From Lepas anatifera (Eukaryota; Arthropoda; Thecostraca; Lepadidae): a DNA stretch of 64,000 nt. The stretch covers positions 1,241,501 through 1,305,500 of the forward strand of contig JAOTON010000337.1 of assembly GCA_034440635.1 (NCBI GenBank), read 5' to 3'. The translations under genes were made by a program, and so were the position numbers. The notes beneath the pieces were generated by a model. The model was not told where the DNA came from and did no database searches. It saw only the letters and a program-made list of their open reading frames with translations. Shown here one piece after another: positions 1-10,641 of this stretch (the stretch's first letter is position 1; every line of letters starts with the position of its first letter).

Positions 1-119
1 ACGCGGGAAATGTTTACATTTATTGAAAAGGAGAGGACCAAGAATACGTCCTTGGGTTTCTATTAAAACTCCTAAATCATGAGATCATGAATCTTCCACT
101 AATTTGGGTCACCTGTTTT

Positions 120-290
120 TAGTGGTCAGCTGTGTTGCTTTCTACGTGGCTGACCACTAAAACGTGGCTGATTCAAAGCCAGGCGGATTCTTTGAACAAG
201 GGGGAATGTAACTCCCCGGAAAGCCTTCCAACGGGGAAAATTGGTTATTCTAAATGACCTCGGCAGTTGGTGCGTCGAAGTATCCGCCCC
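120..290 (+). mobile_element. SINE family 1, copy a (degenerate)
   Basis: A degenerate tRNA-like head is followed by a tail shared with four other copies in this window. The B-box-like segment is GGCTGATTCAAAGCC near 165-180. The tail from about 224 reads CCTTCCAACGGGG and then a phrase ending CAGTTGGTGCGTCG, which recurs near 7764 and 43811. The 5' part contains a perfect 11-bp inverted repeat, TAGTGGTCAGC at 120-130 and GCTGACCACTA at 149-159, which the other copies lack. The head is too worn for a tRNA gene, and the boundaries are approximate. Confidence 0.5.
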
Positions 291-1870
291 CTTCCCACTC
301 CCATAAAAGCTTTGGAAACCGGCAGACATCTGCAGCTGTTTGAAGCCTCGTGGCACGCCCCCTGCCCTCCCCACAGTTTCACACCTCCGCGGCGGCGTCA
401 GGCGAGCAGTCGTCGGTGTCGACAGCCCTCGGGGCATTCAGTGGCGCGTTAGTGGCGTTGGGGTTCGGCGGCGGGGTCTGCGGCAGTGGTGACGGACCAG
501 GACTGCCTTGCGGTCGGAGTACGCGCGTGTGAAGCCGTTGAAGCGGTTGCTGATGTGGCTGTGCCACTGGAGTGAGGACCGGCAGTCTTCAGGAACTGCA
601 GAGAATGTCTTTTGGGAGTCGATCTGTGTTGATAGAAGACATGTTTTTTTTAATCCAGAACAAACCAATATTTTTGGGAAAAGTGAGGTTTTTATATTTT
701 ATCCCAACTCTATGGGAGCATTGCGAAAAATGCAGGATTTCCGAATCAAAGCAGTGCTTGAGAAAGGATATTGCTAGGTACTAACTCATGGATCGGCGAA
801 CCATCGATCGGTGGAAACGAACCAAGATCTTTTCGAGGCTTGCATTTTTGTGTGTGCGTAATGAAGTATGTATTGTGAGCCTTTCTGCCTGTGCCCTTCG
901 CTATGCACACGAGTCTACCCGGGGAGAAATGTTAAATTCCAGGAAAAGAAAACGTCATGCTGTGTGAGAGCTTGGATGCTACCAGGCAGGCACCAGTTAA
1001 GCGAGGGATGAAAAACAGGATACTACGTTGCCCGGCACGCTTCAGCACGTGGTACTTATAACTGAGGTCAGACAAGGTCAGTCTGCTGTTTGAAGAAAAC
1101 TGCATCCAATCTTTGGCGTGTTTCGTGTTTATTTTTGCATCATATCAATAAGGTTTCTCAATGTATAGTTAGGTAATATCATGATGATACATTAATGGCC
1201 GTCGAGTTATAGGGGTCCCAATCAAAGTGTGGCCATTTTCCCGTCCTCACAGTGATGTGCAGCATTTTGTTATGATGTTAGCTTTGAACACATATAAATC
1301 ACTTCATTCCCATCGACACCCATGGAATGGTCTGTTTTTACATTTCTTCGTGTTGTATTTGGTTTTTGAAATGTCAGACTGAAACACGACGAAACATTTC
1401 AAATTGTATATCTTAAGTATCTTGCTCTTTACCTGAAAAATGATTTTCCCTTTCCGCCCTATGAGGGAGTTTCTCTCGCCGCCCCGCGCTTACAACACTG
1501 GTCAATTATCTTTGAACTAAGTAATATATGATAAACAGCCTATGGCAAAAAACAGGTAAGTCATCTTCTATACATTTAGAGGCATGACAATAGTTACATT
1601 GATCCGAGGGAATATTGGCAGTGACCGATGAGCAATGTGTATGTGACTTTCACCATGGTGCAGTGGGCTAAAGCTTCATGTTTCAGTTGGGGGAGGGGGG
1701 TTCCTGCATCAGGGCTAGCTTTTGGCAGTTTTCCTCGACTACCCTATGTTCAAGGGGTGGTAGTAAGCCGGACATTGTGCTATTTGACGTTGGAGGTCCG
1801 CTCAGCTAGCCAGCTCCTTGGTTTATGGTTCAATCGATCTTTGAACAATCTACCGCTTTCGGTGGCACGA
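291..1870. other. Unassigned single-copy-looking sequence
   Basis: I see no gene or recognisable repeat here. The part from about 340 to 560 is GC- and CpG-rich, with short overlapping open frames on both strands that resemble no family I know. The rest is mixed, moderately AT-rich sequence without tandem structure. Confidence 0.4.
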
Positions 1871-2040
1871 CCGGGGATGGGTGGCTTAGTGGATAGCGTC
1901 CTGTCTCTTAGGCCACTGGTCCCGGGTTCAAGTCCCGGAGGAGTCTCTGAATAAGTTGATCTGATCCCCAAAATCACTCGCAACAGGGTTAGAGTTGGCG
2001 ACGCCGTATAGCATTGACATTTGGTACGTCATTAAATCCC
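1871..2040 (+). mobile_element. SINE family 1, copy b (best preserved)
   Basis: A tRNA-derived SINE with a clear internal Pol III promoter. The A box TGGCTTAGTGG is at 1882-1892 and the B box GGTTCAAGTCC at 1925-1935, about 33 bp apart as in a tRNA. After the tRNA-like head comes a family body with CTGAATAAGTTGATCTG at 1947-1963 and GAGTTGGCGACGCCGTATAG at 1992-2011. The same body occurs on the minus strand at 17836-17990. It is not a functional tRNA gene, because the acceptor ends do not pair. It does not encode protein and would need LINE machinery to move. Confidence 0.75.
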
Positions 2041-3070
2041 AACTCCTTCCCATGAGTCGTTCCCACGAGTCGTACATGACAAAAGTATGTAGAGTCACAG
2101 CGAAAAGCGGAAGGTGTGTTGAGACAGGCCTCTGTCCCTCCCGCTTCCACCGTAGCCACGCCCCTGCGGTCAAGTTTATCATCCCTAACGAAGTGACTAA
2201 AATAAGATTTTTCTTGCGCATGACGTTAGTAATCAATATTTCCAGTTTCTGAACACAGTCGGCGCGGGGAGTGAATACAAGAGATCAGAGGTTTTCGGGA
2301 GAATATTCGCCTTGCGTTGCTGAAAGCTGTCATCGTGTAATGGATTGAAAAGTGTTTAAACCTCAACGTCTAAAACGCCCTAAAGTATGCGCACCTCATA
2401 AATGGTGTCATGCATATTTTTGTCATTCTCACCCTAACCCCTTCCCCCATGTAACGCTTTTTGACGCCCTTTTATACGTTTGATAATCTGGCTAAATCTG
2501 ACCTTTGCGTTATGTGATTTATAGACGGCCCCTAATGTTTTTTATCCAAGAAATGGTATTTAGACATTTGATAGCATGTTTTAAAATATGTGCCCTTTCC
2601 TGTCCTAGTGAGATCTGCACTGCAGCAAAATGTGAAGTAAGGCCCCTTGCCGTGAAATATTCACACAGATTTTAAACGGAGGTATAACCATACCGTGGTG
2701 ACGTCATTACAGTCACTTGCAGCACCTATAACCAGCACACAGAGATGCTCCGTATTTGATTTCAAACGCATGTAAAACCACAATACATGTTTTTTTAAGG
2801 ACATTTTGCATGCTGCTCCTTCTTTTCATTGCCCACCACTTTGCTAGTGCCACAACTCATTGTTAAGGTTAGGTTCCTCTTTGTTTCCCGCTGAATCGCC
2901 TAAAGCTGGGGTTCGGCAATCATCGGAACTATTTTAGACCCAAAGCTTGCCCTTCCTCATTCGCCGCACAACGCTTGCTCTCGGGTCAGAGGTCAGGGAG
3001 ACCGCCACGGTAAATTCCCTGAGGCGTATGGTAACTGAGAGGGAGGGAAGGGCAGGAGACAGCGCCGCTT
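2041..3070. other. Unassigned sequence
   Basis: No gene or family is recognised. A perfect CRE-type palindrome TGACGTCA lies at about 2699-2706, but nothing else promoter-like surrounds it. Confidence 0.4.
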
Positions 3071-3204
3071 GTATGTATGTCCATACATACATGCAAACAT
3101 TCACAGGTACATACATGCATACCTGCGTACATGCATACATACGTATATACATACATACATTCATATACATACATACATACATACATACATACATACATGC
3201 ATAT
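3071..3204. repeat. (CATA)n microsatellite
   Basis: A degenerate tetranucleotide tract, cleanest over about 3166-3199. Its left edge is an inverted pair, GTATGTATG followed after two bases by CATACATAC (3071-3090). Open frames reading as Met-Tyr-Val-Cys repeats across this tract are artefacts of the simple sequence. Confidence 0.9.
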
Positions 3205-3398
3205 ATTTACACAGCCACCACCAAGCTGCGCCAGCGCGCCGCTCGGTGCTGCAGAAGAGGAATAGTACGCTTTGGCTTTTCAGCTTCATGAGGAGTTTTG
3301 GAGGTCTGGAGAAAAGAAACCTCCTTATTTGAAGAAACAGATGACAGAGTTTTTCAGACAGCCAAACATGCCTTAACGGATAAAGACCTATATGTTCA

Positions 3399-4067
3399 AG
3401 GGAATGTGGCGCCTTGGGTGCAATTTCAGACTGTGGAGGTTTTAGGAGCAATCTTTATAAAAAATAATTAATTTAACCCTATTTCTGCTGAAAAGGCCAA
3501 TGCGCCTAAAATCTCGTCGTATTTCATTTTCCCATGTTAAGAGGTAAACAATCCTCTAAATTGACTTCACGTCAAAATGACGTCCGATCTGATAATGCTC
3601 GTGCCGCGACAAACCTGTCCATTAACGCTATAAATAAACACGAGCATAAATAAAGCGCTTTTAGCTAAAAGAAGCTGTTGTTGGAACCGAAAATCAAACT
3701 TATTAATTTCGTCAAGTTTTGTCGATATATTAAATGATATTTCACGCTCAAAACTAATCACTAAAGCAAGGTATACGTATTTTTAATTGCCAGTACCAAA
3801 GTCATGTTGGATGAAGGTTTTAAAGAGGTCCATGCTAGAGAGATTGGTCCGCGCAGTGGAGCTTGAGCACTACCCCACTTTCCCAAGGTCACCTTATGCC
3901 ACGTGGCCATCCGGGGAGTGCTGGGTCGATGGAAGATGAAGTTCTGCCTTTTTCTCAGCGAAGAGTAAGTTCTGGGACAAATGAAATATAGATCAAGTGA
4001 TTTCTCCGCATGCTCCATCACATGGCTATCTTAGTTAAGATCCCAAGATGGAGGTGGTACATTCCTT
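3399..4067. mobile_element. TTAA-site element, family H (probable)
   Basis: The left end AGGGAATGTGGCGCC follows a decayed site (TTCA, 3395-3398). The right end carries GGTGGTACATTCCT before TTAA at 4068-4071. Both match the ends of the cleaner copy at 15209-15717, but I see little similarity in the interior. It may be a longer or rearranged member, or a chance pairing of two ends. It has no coding capacity. Confidence 0.4.
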
Positions 4068-4454
4068 TTAATTATTTGAAAGAAAACGGCAATTGCTATT
4101 TCCTGCTTCAGGTGCAGTTTCATGAAGAGGTCTGTACTCGAACTGTTACATCTGGTACGTGTAGAGATGTCACAGAGTGGCTTGTGCAGACTGATCCTTT
4201 TCGATTTCAGGCGAGGGACGTCGCAATTTTTGTGAGGGGGAGGGGCTTAAATTCGGCTATTTGCTCTGGAAATGCGGAGGCTAGCCCGTATCTGCTCTTC
4301 ACTGTGGACGACTGTTCCCATAACGTAGCATTGCACTGATTGGTAAAAACCAAAACCATGTACAAAACACTTCTCGTCGAAAGCTGCATGTCGTTTGAGT
4401 CCTTTTTGGTGGGGTAACACATTTTGCTGTCGTATCTGACCAAATGAACTGACA

Positions 4455-4600
4455 CCACGAATTAGCTAGGGTTCGATCCACGCAGAAGAAACCGCCTTGT
4501 GTTGCGACCGGTGGAACAATTATTAAACACCCACGCCAATGCTTCCTGTAGCTGGGCAACTGTGTTTGTTGGGAGTGGCCCTTATAAAAACAATTGATGT
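4455..4600 (+). mobile_element. SINE family 2, copy b (5' truncated)
   Basis: The B box GGTTCGATCC lies at 4470-4479. The following body matches the fuller copy at 14951-15160: AACCGCCTT, then ATTAAACACCCACG, then CTGGGCAA and a short A-rich end after CTTATAAAAA. The A box is missing or too diverged, so this is a truncated or old insertion. Confidence 0.6.
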
Positions 4601-4776
4601 CACCACTGGTACTGGGTCTGCTCCAAATACCATTTTAAGCCCAAAAATTCTAGGATATCCGTTTGAATTGGCCATTTACAGCCCTGCTATATTTTGTGTC
4701 CATTTATTTCTTTGTTCATAGGGGACTATCCGTAAATTACGTACTGCATATTCTGTGATTTGTATGCCCCTCCCCA

Positions 4777-4934
4777 CAGTGTCGGATCCAGGACTTCCTT
4801 TCGCGGGAGGGGGCAGGGGGGCTTGAGCATCCCCGCCATTGCTTCGGATCAGCCTGTGCCTATGCTTTAACTATAGGCACTCGGACATTGGGGCGGGGCT
4901 TGAGCCCCTTAGCCCCCTCTTGTATCCGCCCCTG
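4777..4934 (+). mobile_element. hAT-like MITE family A, copy 1
   Basis: A small non-autonomous element with ends CAGTGTCGGATCCAGG and TGTATCCGCCCCTG. The flanking 8-mers CCTCCCCA and CCTCTCCT agree at 6 of 8 positions, as for a decayed 8-bp target duplication. The interior has the family signature GGCACTCGGACATT and CTTGAGCCCCTTAGCCCC. There is no ORF. Confidence 0.7.
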
Positions 4935-5140
4935 CCTCTCCTATGTCGCGTTTTTATGTCCATATGTAGCATTTGATAATGCTGTGGCTGACTCCCTGCA
5001 CCCACTTTGCGTTACGTACTTTATGGGCGACCCCAGGTGGCAACGCTGCTGAATGTAAGCTTACCCAGTTCATGGAGAAGGAGAACCTGTGCCGTATGAA
5101 GTGTCAGCTTTATCTGTTGGGAAGGATGGTATGTATTGTT

Positions 5141-5422
5141 CATAGGCGGATCCAGGATTGCCTACCGGGAGGAGGGCACCTTCCCGGGGGCGCCATCCGG
5201 ACCAGGGCGCCACTTTTGACGGGCAAAGCCTACCAGGTGGGCGCAAAATCCTATCGGTGGGCGCCGATTTTCGCATCGTGGGGAAGGGGGGTGGGAAGCG
5301 ACATTTCAGGGGGCGCCATGGACCTTTTACGAGGGCGCCGTGACCATTTCAGGGGGCGCCGAAGGTCGATCAGGGGGCACGTGCCCACCCCCCCCTTTTG
5401 CCCCACCCTGGATTCGCGTGTG
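5141..5422. mobile_element. hAT-like MITE family B, copy 1 with perfect 8-bp target duplication
   Basis: The ends are CATAGGCGGATCCAG and CTGGATTCGCGTGTG. The element is flanked by identical GTATTGTT at 5133-5140 and 5423-5430. The body contains several GGGGGCGCC phrases and matches copies at 35199-35462 and 49282-49538. The 8-bp duplication is typical of hAT transposons. The short open frames inside are incidental. Confidence 0.8.
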
Positions 5423-5660
5423 GTATTGTTAGGTACACACCTACTCTGTGAGCTCGGCGCTGATGCAGAATATCTTGTCGAATTTGCCTAATTTTATCCC
5501 ACAACTACGCCCACGCTTTTGCTAGTTTTTTTTTACATTTCTGACTGTTTTAACTGGTTTAGAATCCCAAAAATCAATGTATTGTAAAAACTAGGCTCAC
5601 CACGGCTAGAAGTCCAACTCTGCTTTTTCTTCTTTTTTCCTCTCGAGAACATTGTAACAG

Positions 5661-5775
5661 CGTATTGCGGTGCAGTATTACTTTAGTAAGCGTGTTGCGG
5701 TACAGTACAGGCACCATAGGCGTATTGCGGTACAGCCTAAACACAGAAGACGTACTGCGGTGCAGTATATGCGTA
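5661..5775 (+). repeat. Four-copy array with exact 30-bp period
   Basis: Four 15-16 bp cores of the form CGTRYTGCGGTRCAG start at 5661, 5691, 5721 and 5751, exactly 30 bp apart. The second half of each 30-mer is unrelated between units. A partial fifth core (GCGTATTGGC) begins at 5771, out of step. The pattern could be a cluster of factor-binding sites or an old tandem repeat with one half eroded. Confidence 0.75.
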
Positions 5776-6499
5776 TTGGCTGTCTTATCCCCATGATGCA
5801 GCGGTCCTTTCTGGTGTCAGCTAACGCTATTGTCACGTGATGTCCCATGCCTCATCGTTCATCCCAGCTGTTTGCCATTATTTTACAGCCGCTGTTTAAG
5901 CTTTGATAGTAACTACGGGTGGCTCCTCAGCTTTCGTAGCTGTCTTGGAAACAGTGGGTCACAAATAAGACTGACGTACCGTTTTCTTCGTAATGAAACA
6001 GGACGGTTATATGCATTATATGTGGCTTTATTTTGCAAATAATGCATAAATGTCAAAATTCTTCATGTTTCTCTCTTATAAGGTCCCATTTAGGTTTTTA
6101 TCTACTAACCAGGGAGCTCTTAGAATTCGTCTGAACGATAAATAGCGCATTTGTATCAAAAAGCAACTTTGTCCGCACCCTGGTATTCCTCGATATTTTC
6201 AAAGCTGTCTGCAAGTGTTGAGACAACGTTTGACAGCAAACAGAAGTTTCGGCGCGCCGGCATAAATGGCTGCGTGGTACCAGTGAAGCGTTCGTCATTC
6301 ATCCGCCAGCAGTGGCTTGAAAGCCTGGTTTCCTCAAAGACCCAGGCTCAAAAACTTCTCGCAAAACTTCGTCGCCGTCGCGCCTCTGCAGTTGGATTTT
6401 CCTCACATCTCGACACCATTGTGAGCCCGCTATTCAGGCATTGTTCAAGCGTCCTTCTATTTCTTTTCTTGCCATTTAAATTTCTTTCAACCATTGTGG
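5776..6499. other. Unassigned sequence
   Basis: No repeat family is recognised. A 169-codon open frame starts at 6151 on the plus strand and runs into the CpG-rich block. It has no recognisable domain and its GC content changes sharply along its length, so I do not call it a gene. Confidence 0.35.
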
Positions 6500-6990
6500 C
6501 TTTAATAGTGTGTCTATTGTTCATTGACTGCGCTGCTCGCGGGTCGAGCGATAGGCTGCTGGCGGCCGCCTCGCACAGCCAGCGCAGCTCCGGCCGCGAC
6601 GGACGCCGCTCGCCACCGCGACTATCGCAACGCACCGCAATGGACTGGCGGATGGTGTAAGGACAAAGGGCGATATTCATACCCCATTTAGCCCATTCTG
6701 GCGCGGCCGGTGAGGCTGGCGGCCGGGGTGTCAGAGGGAGAATGAGAGAGAGAGGAGAGATGCGGCGGGCCGGCGCCATCGCGGCCCCCGGTCACCACAG
6801 GCGCGGTTGGAGTCAATGCTGATGTCCACTAGTGCCGGGAGTCATCAGCGAGGCACATACGCTCGCTCAGATCACAGCGACGCCGCCCTCCGACACCCAT
6901 GGCAGCGGGGAGGGGGGGGTTACAGGGCACGGAGAAGTTGGAGGAGTGGGCATCCGAGTAACGTGGATGAGGTGCTGCTAATGATTGTAG
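6500..6990. promoter_or_regulatory. CpG-rich block
   Basis: CpG and GC rise sharply here compared with the flanks, and there is a GA-rich tract (GAGAATGAGAGAGAGAGG) near 6738-6757. No transcription unit can be tied to it from sequence alone. It could be a promoter, an enhancer or a non-coding first exon. Confidence 0.4.
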
Positions 6991-7055
6991 TCCATGTTTT
7001 TTTGTCAGGACTATGAGGTTCAGTACATGCGTGAACGTTGATTTTGTTCGCAAAA

Positions 7056-7390
7056 TTAATCTTTTAACAATTTGTATTTGTATTTGTATTTATTTGAGTT
7101 ATCACCTACGGGATGGCCCCAATAAACGGCGAAGTACAGGAGATAAAACATTGAACAATATGTACATACACAGCATTAAAGCAGAAGCGCTACAAGACCT
7201 TAATTAAAATGACCTAAAAAGGAAGTAGCGCATCAAATAATACCTATGAATACACACAGGCAATACAAACCATAAAAGACAACAGAGGGACATAAAAATA
7301 ATAAAACCTTAAAAGTCCCTAAAAGACAATAAGCCATAAAAGTTCCTAAAAGACAATAAAAGCAATAAAAATCACTAAAATCTATCCGCA
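7056..7390 (-). mobile_element. LINE 3'-tail-like remnant
   Basis: On the minus strand the sequence ends in a short run of TACAAA repeats (plus-strand ATTTGTATTTGTATTTGT near 7068-7087). This is the kind of short tandem 3' tail used by CR1/L2-like LINEs, comparable with the pentamer tail at 13446. Further in is an A-rich, locally repeated stretch (CCTAAAAGACAATAA twice, about 7318-7361). No reverse transcriptase sequence remains, so the assignment is tentative. Confidence 0.35.
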
Positions 7391-7623
7391 TCATAGGGTA
7401 CATCACTGGTACATAGACAGCTAAGCTACAGAGAGGCGACATAGGCTTTAACTTGTGACCGAAATGATTGGTAGGCATCCGTGAAAACATCTAACAATGG
7501 TACAGAAAGAAATCTCGTGAGTAAATAGCAAACGAATTCATGAGAATTTGGTTCATTTTGACGTTATATGTCTTGGAAAGATGGAGTAGCATTATTGGCC
7601 CGAATCCCGATTGATATTTCCAA

Positions 7624-7800
7624 TCGGGGATGCGGCGGTAGCATGCTGCGCTCTGCGCTGCTGACCTGGGTCCAAATCCCAAGCAGAAATACTGAATAAA
7701 TACTTTCTGATCCCCAATATACCCTTCCAACTGGGTGAGAGTTGGCGACACCATATGACCTCAGCAGTTGGTGCATCGTTACTCCCCAAGACTTCCCCTC
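7624..7800 (+). mobile_element. SINE family 1, copy c
   Basis: The head begins GGGGATGCGGCGGTAGCATG with a weak A box. The B box TGGGTCCAAATCCC lies at about 7667-7680. The tail matches copy b (CTGATCCCCAATAT, then GAGAGTTGGCGACACC) and continues with CAGTTGGTGCATCGTTA, shared with the copy at 43680. Confidence 0.7.
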
Positions 7801-7977
7801 GATATCTCCAATGAATACCCCGTATACTGTTTAGGAATCATTGTGGTCGCCTGAAATAATGATGAAATCTGGGAAACTGTTTTTCTTGTTTACTCGATTA
7901 GAAAACGCGTATGAATAGAAGATAGTACTCTAAAAGAGTGAAAATGTGTTTGGCATTCGCTTTAAGCTGCCTGCGAC

Positions 7978-8137
7978 CAGTGGCGGATCCAGGACTTCAT
8001 TTGGGGGAAGGGGGCTAGGGGGCTCAAACTTGCCCCGCTATGGCCTCGGAACGGTCTCCGACTATACATTGACCATAGGCACTTGGACATTTCAGATGGG
8101 GCCTGGACTCCCCTAGACCCCCCAGTGTCCGCCCCTG
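7978..8137 (+). mobile_element. hAT-like MITE family A, copy 2
   Basis: The ends are CAGTGGCGGATCCAGGAC and GTGTCCGCCCCTG. The interior carries the family phrases GGGGCTCAAACTTGCC and GGCACTTGGACATTTC. Target duplications are not clear at this copy. There is no ORF. Confidence 0.75.
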
Positions 8138-8163
8138 GCCGTGGTCCTTATGTTTGTCCTTGA

Positions 8164-8997
8164 TACGCGCATTGACGGGGGCGGGTACCCGCCCCTCGGG
8201 TTTTTCGGAGATAGTATAAAAACGGTGGCGCGTAGCGCCGCCGTACTTGGCATATCTTTTCTCCCATCATTTTTTCAACTTTTGTGAAAATGTTAAGGTT
8301 TAGGTCATCTCAGGTCAGGTCACCAGCACAGGTCAAGTGACCTGACCTCAGAAAAGTTTAAGATAGCAGAAGTCGGAACAGGGTAAACTTATCTGATTGA
8401 AACTCGTATCACATAATGGGCCCAGCGAGTTCTCTAAAACATGTTCCGGTATTTTTTCATATCCATGACCTAAGGTCAGGTACGAGCCATGACCTCTCGA
8501 TTGGAAATACATGGGAAAATGGTTTTAATTGAATAATTTAGTAACGGATGGTGATAGACCGTTTATTTTAACTGCATAATTTTTGCATTGTCTTTGTGGT
8601 TCAAATGATATGCATTTTATCTAATTTGACATTGACCTGATCTCAGGCCAGGCCAAATCCGTGATTTGACCTAGCAAGGTCATATTATATATCATTCGAT
8701 TCGGCTTGCTACGAGGATTCATATAGTTCATGTTGTTTTTTGCTCTATCTTTATTTGTTCAGATGTAATGACCGAGAACTACATGTTATCCCTATGACGG
8801 CATGTTTTGACCTCTTGTAACCTTAAATGTGACCTGACAAAAAATGGTTCAAATATGTTCGATGGAGAAATGGATGGAATACCCAGCGCCGTTTACCGTT
8901 TTTCCCTACCTAGCGTGGTTCTCGAGATCATAGGGGAGTACCTGCCCCCCTCCCCTGTCAAAGCGAAGGTGACTCAGACCCCCCGTCAATGCGCGTG
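8164..8997 (+). mobile_element. GGTCA-rich TTAA element, family C, copy 3
   Basis: An 834-bp non-autonomous element. The right end is CCCCCGTCAATGCGCGTG, followed by TTAA at 8998-9001. The left end is the complement, lightly mutated (TACGCGCATTGACGGGGG after TTGA). The interior is dense in GGTCA and TGACC. A hairpin (stem 8222-8231 with 8235-8244, loop GTA) is conserved in all copies. The element aligns along its length with 52492-53320 and, reversed, with 21492-22331. It encodes no transposase. Confidence 0.8.
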
Positions 8998-9001
8998 TTA
9001 A

Positions 9002-10640
9002 GCTGCCTTCAGCGGTTTCAAAATAAGAGCAACCAGTACGATGTGATCAGCGGGCAGGGGGTGACCATTCTGTGGTTAGGGATCACGCTGGCGTACTATC
9101 CACGGTTAGGGCGTCGCCTCGGATTTTCAAGCGTAGACAAGGGCACCGGACCCAACAATGGGAACCTAGGTTCACATGTGCCTATATTTGGTCAGGTAGC
9201 ACCTTTATCAGAATAAACACCGGTGTAGCCTCTTGAAAACAGCCAAAGGAAGCATCTTTGTCATGAAATTATACATTTTCAACGATACTACCGTCCATTC
9301 AGGCCACTGTGGTGACACACCTGCTTCAAGGACAGTGCTGTTTCCTTTTTATTCATCAGAAATTTGCGGTCCTTATCATTGTAGAACCAGCCAGCGGCAC
9401 CGCCACGTGCCTGAAGGTGGGGGGGGGTAGGGGTACCGAGGTTGTGGGTGAAACTATCCAACAGAAAATTACCCCCTCGAAAACAAAAACTTCTTGGCTC
9501 TGGACACGTGATGCACTCCACCTATTTGTTTTGAAATTTGATGTTTTTTCCTAATTTGGCTGGGACTGGAAAATTGTATAATTTAAAGTGAGTGACTAGT
9601 TCCCCAGCCCCTTCGCTTTTATCGTTCATGGTAGTAACCACTCATTCTTAATTATATCCATTGAAGAAAAAACTGAACGAGGCTCAATCAAAGGTGAATT
9701 AGAGAAGGAACCCGAAACTTTGATGGAATGAGGCTACTGCTCTCAACTCTTGTCCTGGTTTCTGAAGTGATATAAAATGGAAGCAGAGAAGCATTGGCCG
9801 TTAAAACTAAAATCGCAATGCCTTAGAACTTTTCCAAATAGACTTCTCAGTTAGCTATACAAAAGAGAGTTGAAATGCTTCTTATCCTGCCGATTGATTT
9901 GCACAAAACTCGTACGTATTGACAGTGAGAATTGATATGCAATTATCATATCTTTCAGCTATGTGACAATTTAAATTCAATTCGGATCCAGGGCCAGAAC
10001 TGTATGTGAGAAAAATAGATTTTACCAGTTTTTTGTGTAGCATAGTTTAACCAACATCATATACTGTGTGACATTTTCCACATAGATACAAATGGTAAAA
10101 TAATAAAAAAATCATTAGAAACTGATATTTGATAGCAAATAGTGCAGCAAGATGCATCTTACCAATTCTAACAGGCAAATACATATATGCCATGACTATT
10201 GATGCTTGTCATATTGCCTAAATTTTTTCGGCCCATGCCAGTGCCGGAGGGATTCTGCATTATTTTTTCACCTTGATCTGCCTATATATTTTGTTATATA
10301 CGTTTTAAGTCATAAACATTTCTAACTACTATATATTTTTTCTCTAACAAATCATGGATGCTTGTTCCACTCACCGTACTTAGTCTGCTAAAATACGCTA
10401 GCACATAAGTACAACCCCCTAAGTGTAATGCTTGAGCACGCCTATTGCATCTGATTATCCTTAAATATTGTGATGGGAGTGTGACATGGCTATTTTATTT
10501 CTCCCGGCTGTCTTGCAAGGATTTTATTAACTGCTCGGAAGTACAATCCAATTACACTTCAAATCAACCATTTAAGTCGCTGGAACTGCTTCTGTCAAAT
10601 TTTTAAACTAAAGATGAATGACCTATCGCTTGACATCGTA
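9002..10640. other. Unassigned, mostly AT-rich
   Basis: No gene or repeat family is recognised. A G run within GGTGGGGGGGGGTAGGGG lies near 9415-9433. The part from about 9580 to 10640 is uniformly AT-rich. Confidence 0.4.
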
Positions 10641-10641
10641 T

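Noticed and set aside
1871..1945. Functional tRNA gene
   Set aside because: A and B boxes are good but the acceptor arms do not pair and the same unit recurs with a long shared tail, so it is a SINE. The same reasoning applies at 14951.
2934..3332. Met-Tyr-Val-Cys and Tyr-Ile-His repeat proteins
   Set aside because: They are translations of the (CATA)n microsatellite.
6151..6660. 169-codon plus-strand protein
   Set aside because: It spans an abrupt change from AT-rich to CpG-rich DNA, has no domain, and its hydrophobic and arginine-rich parts reflect base composition.
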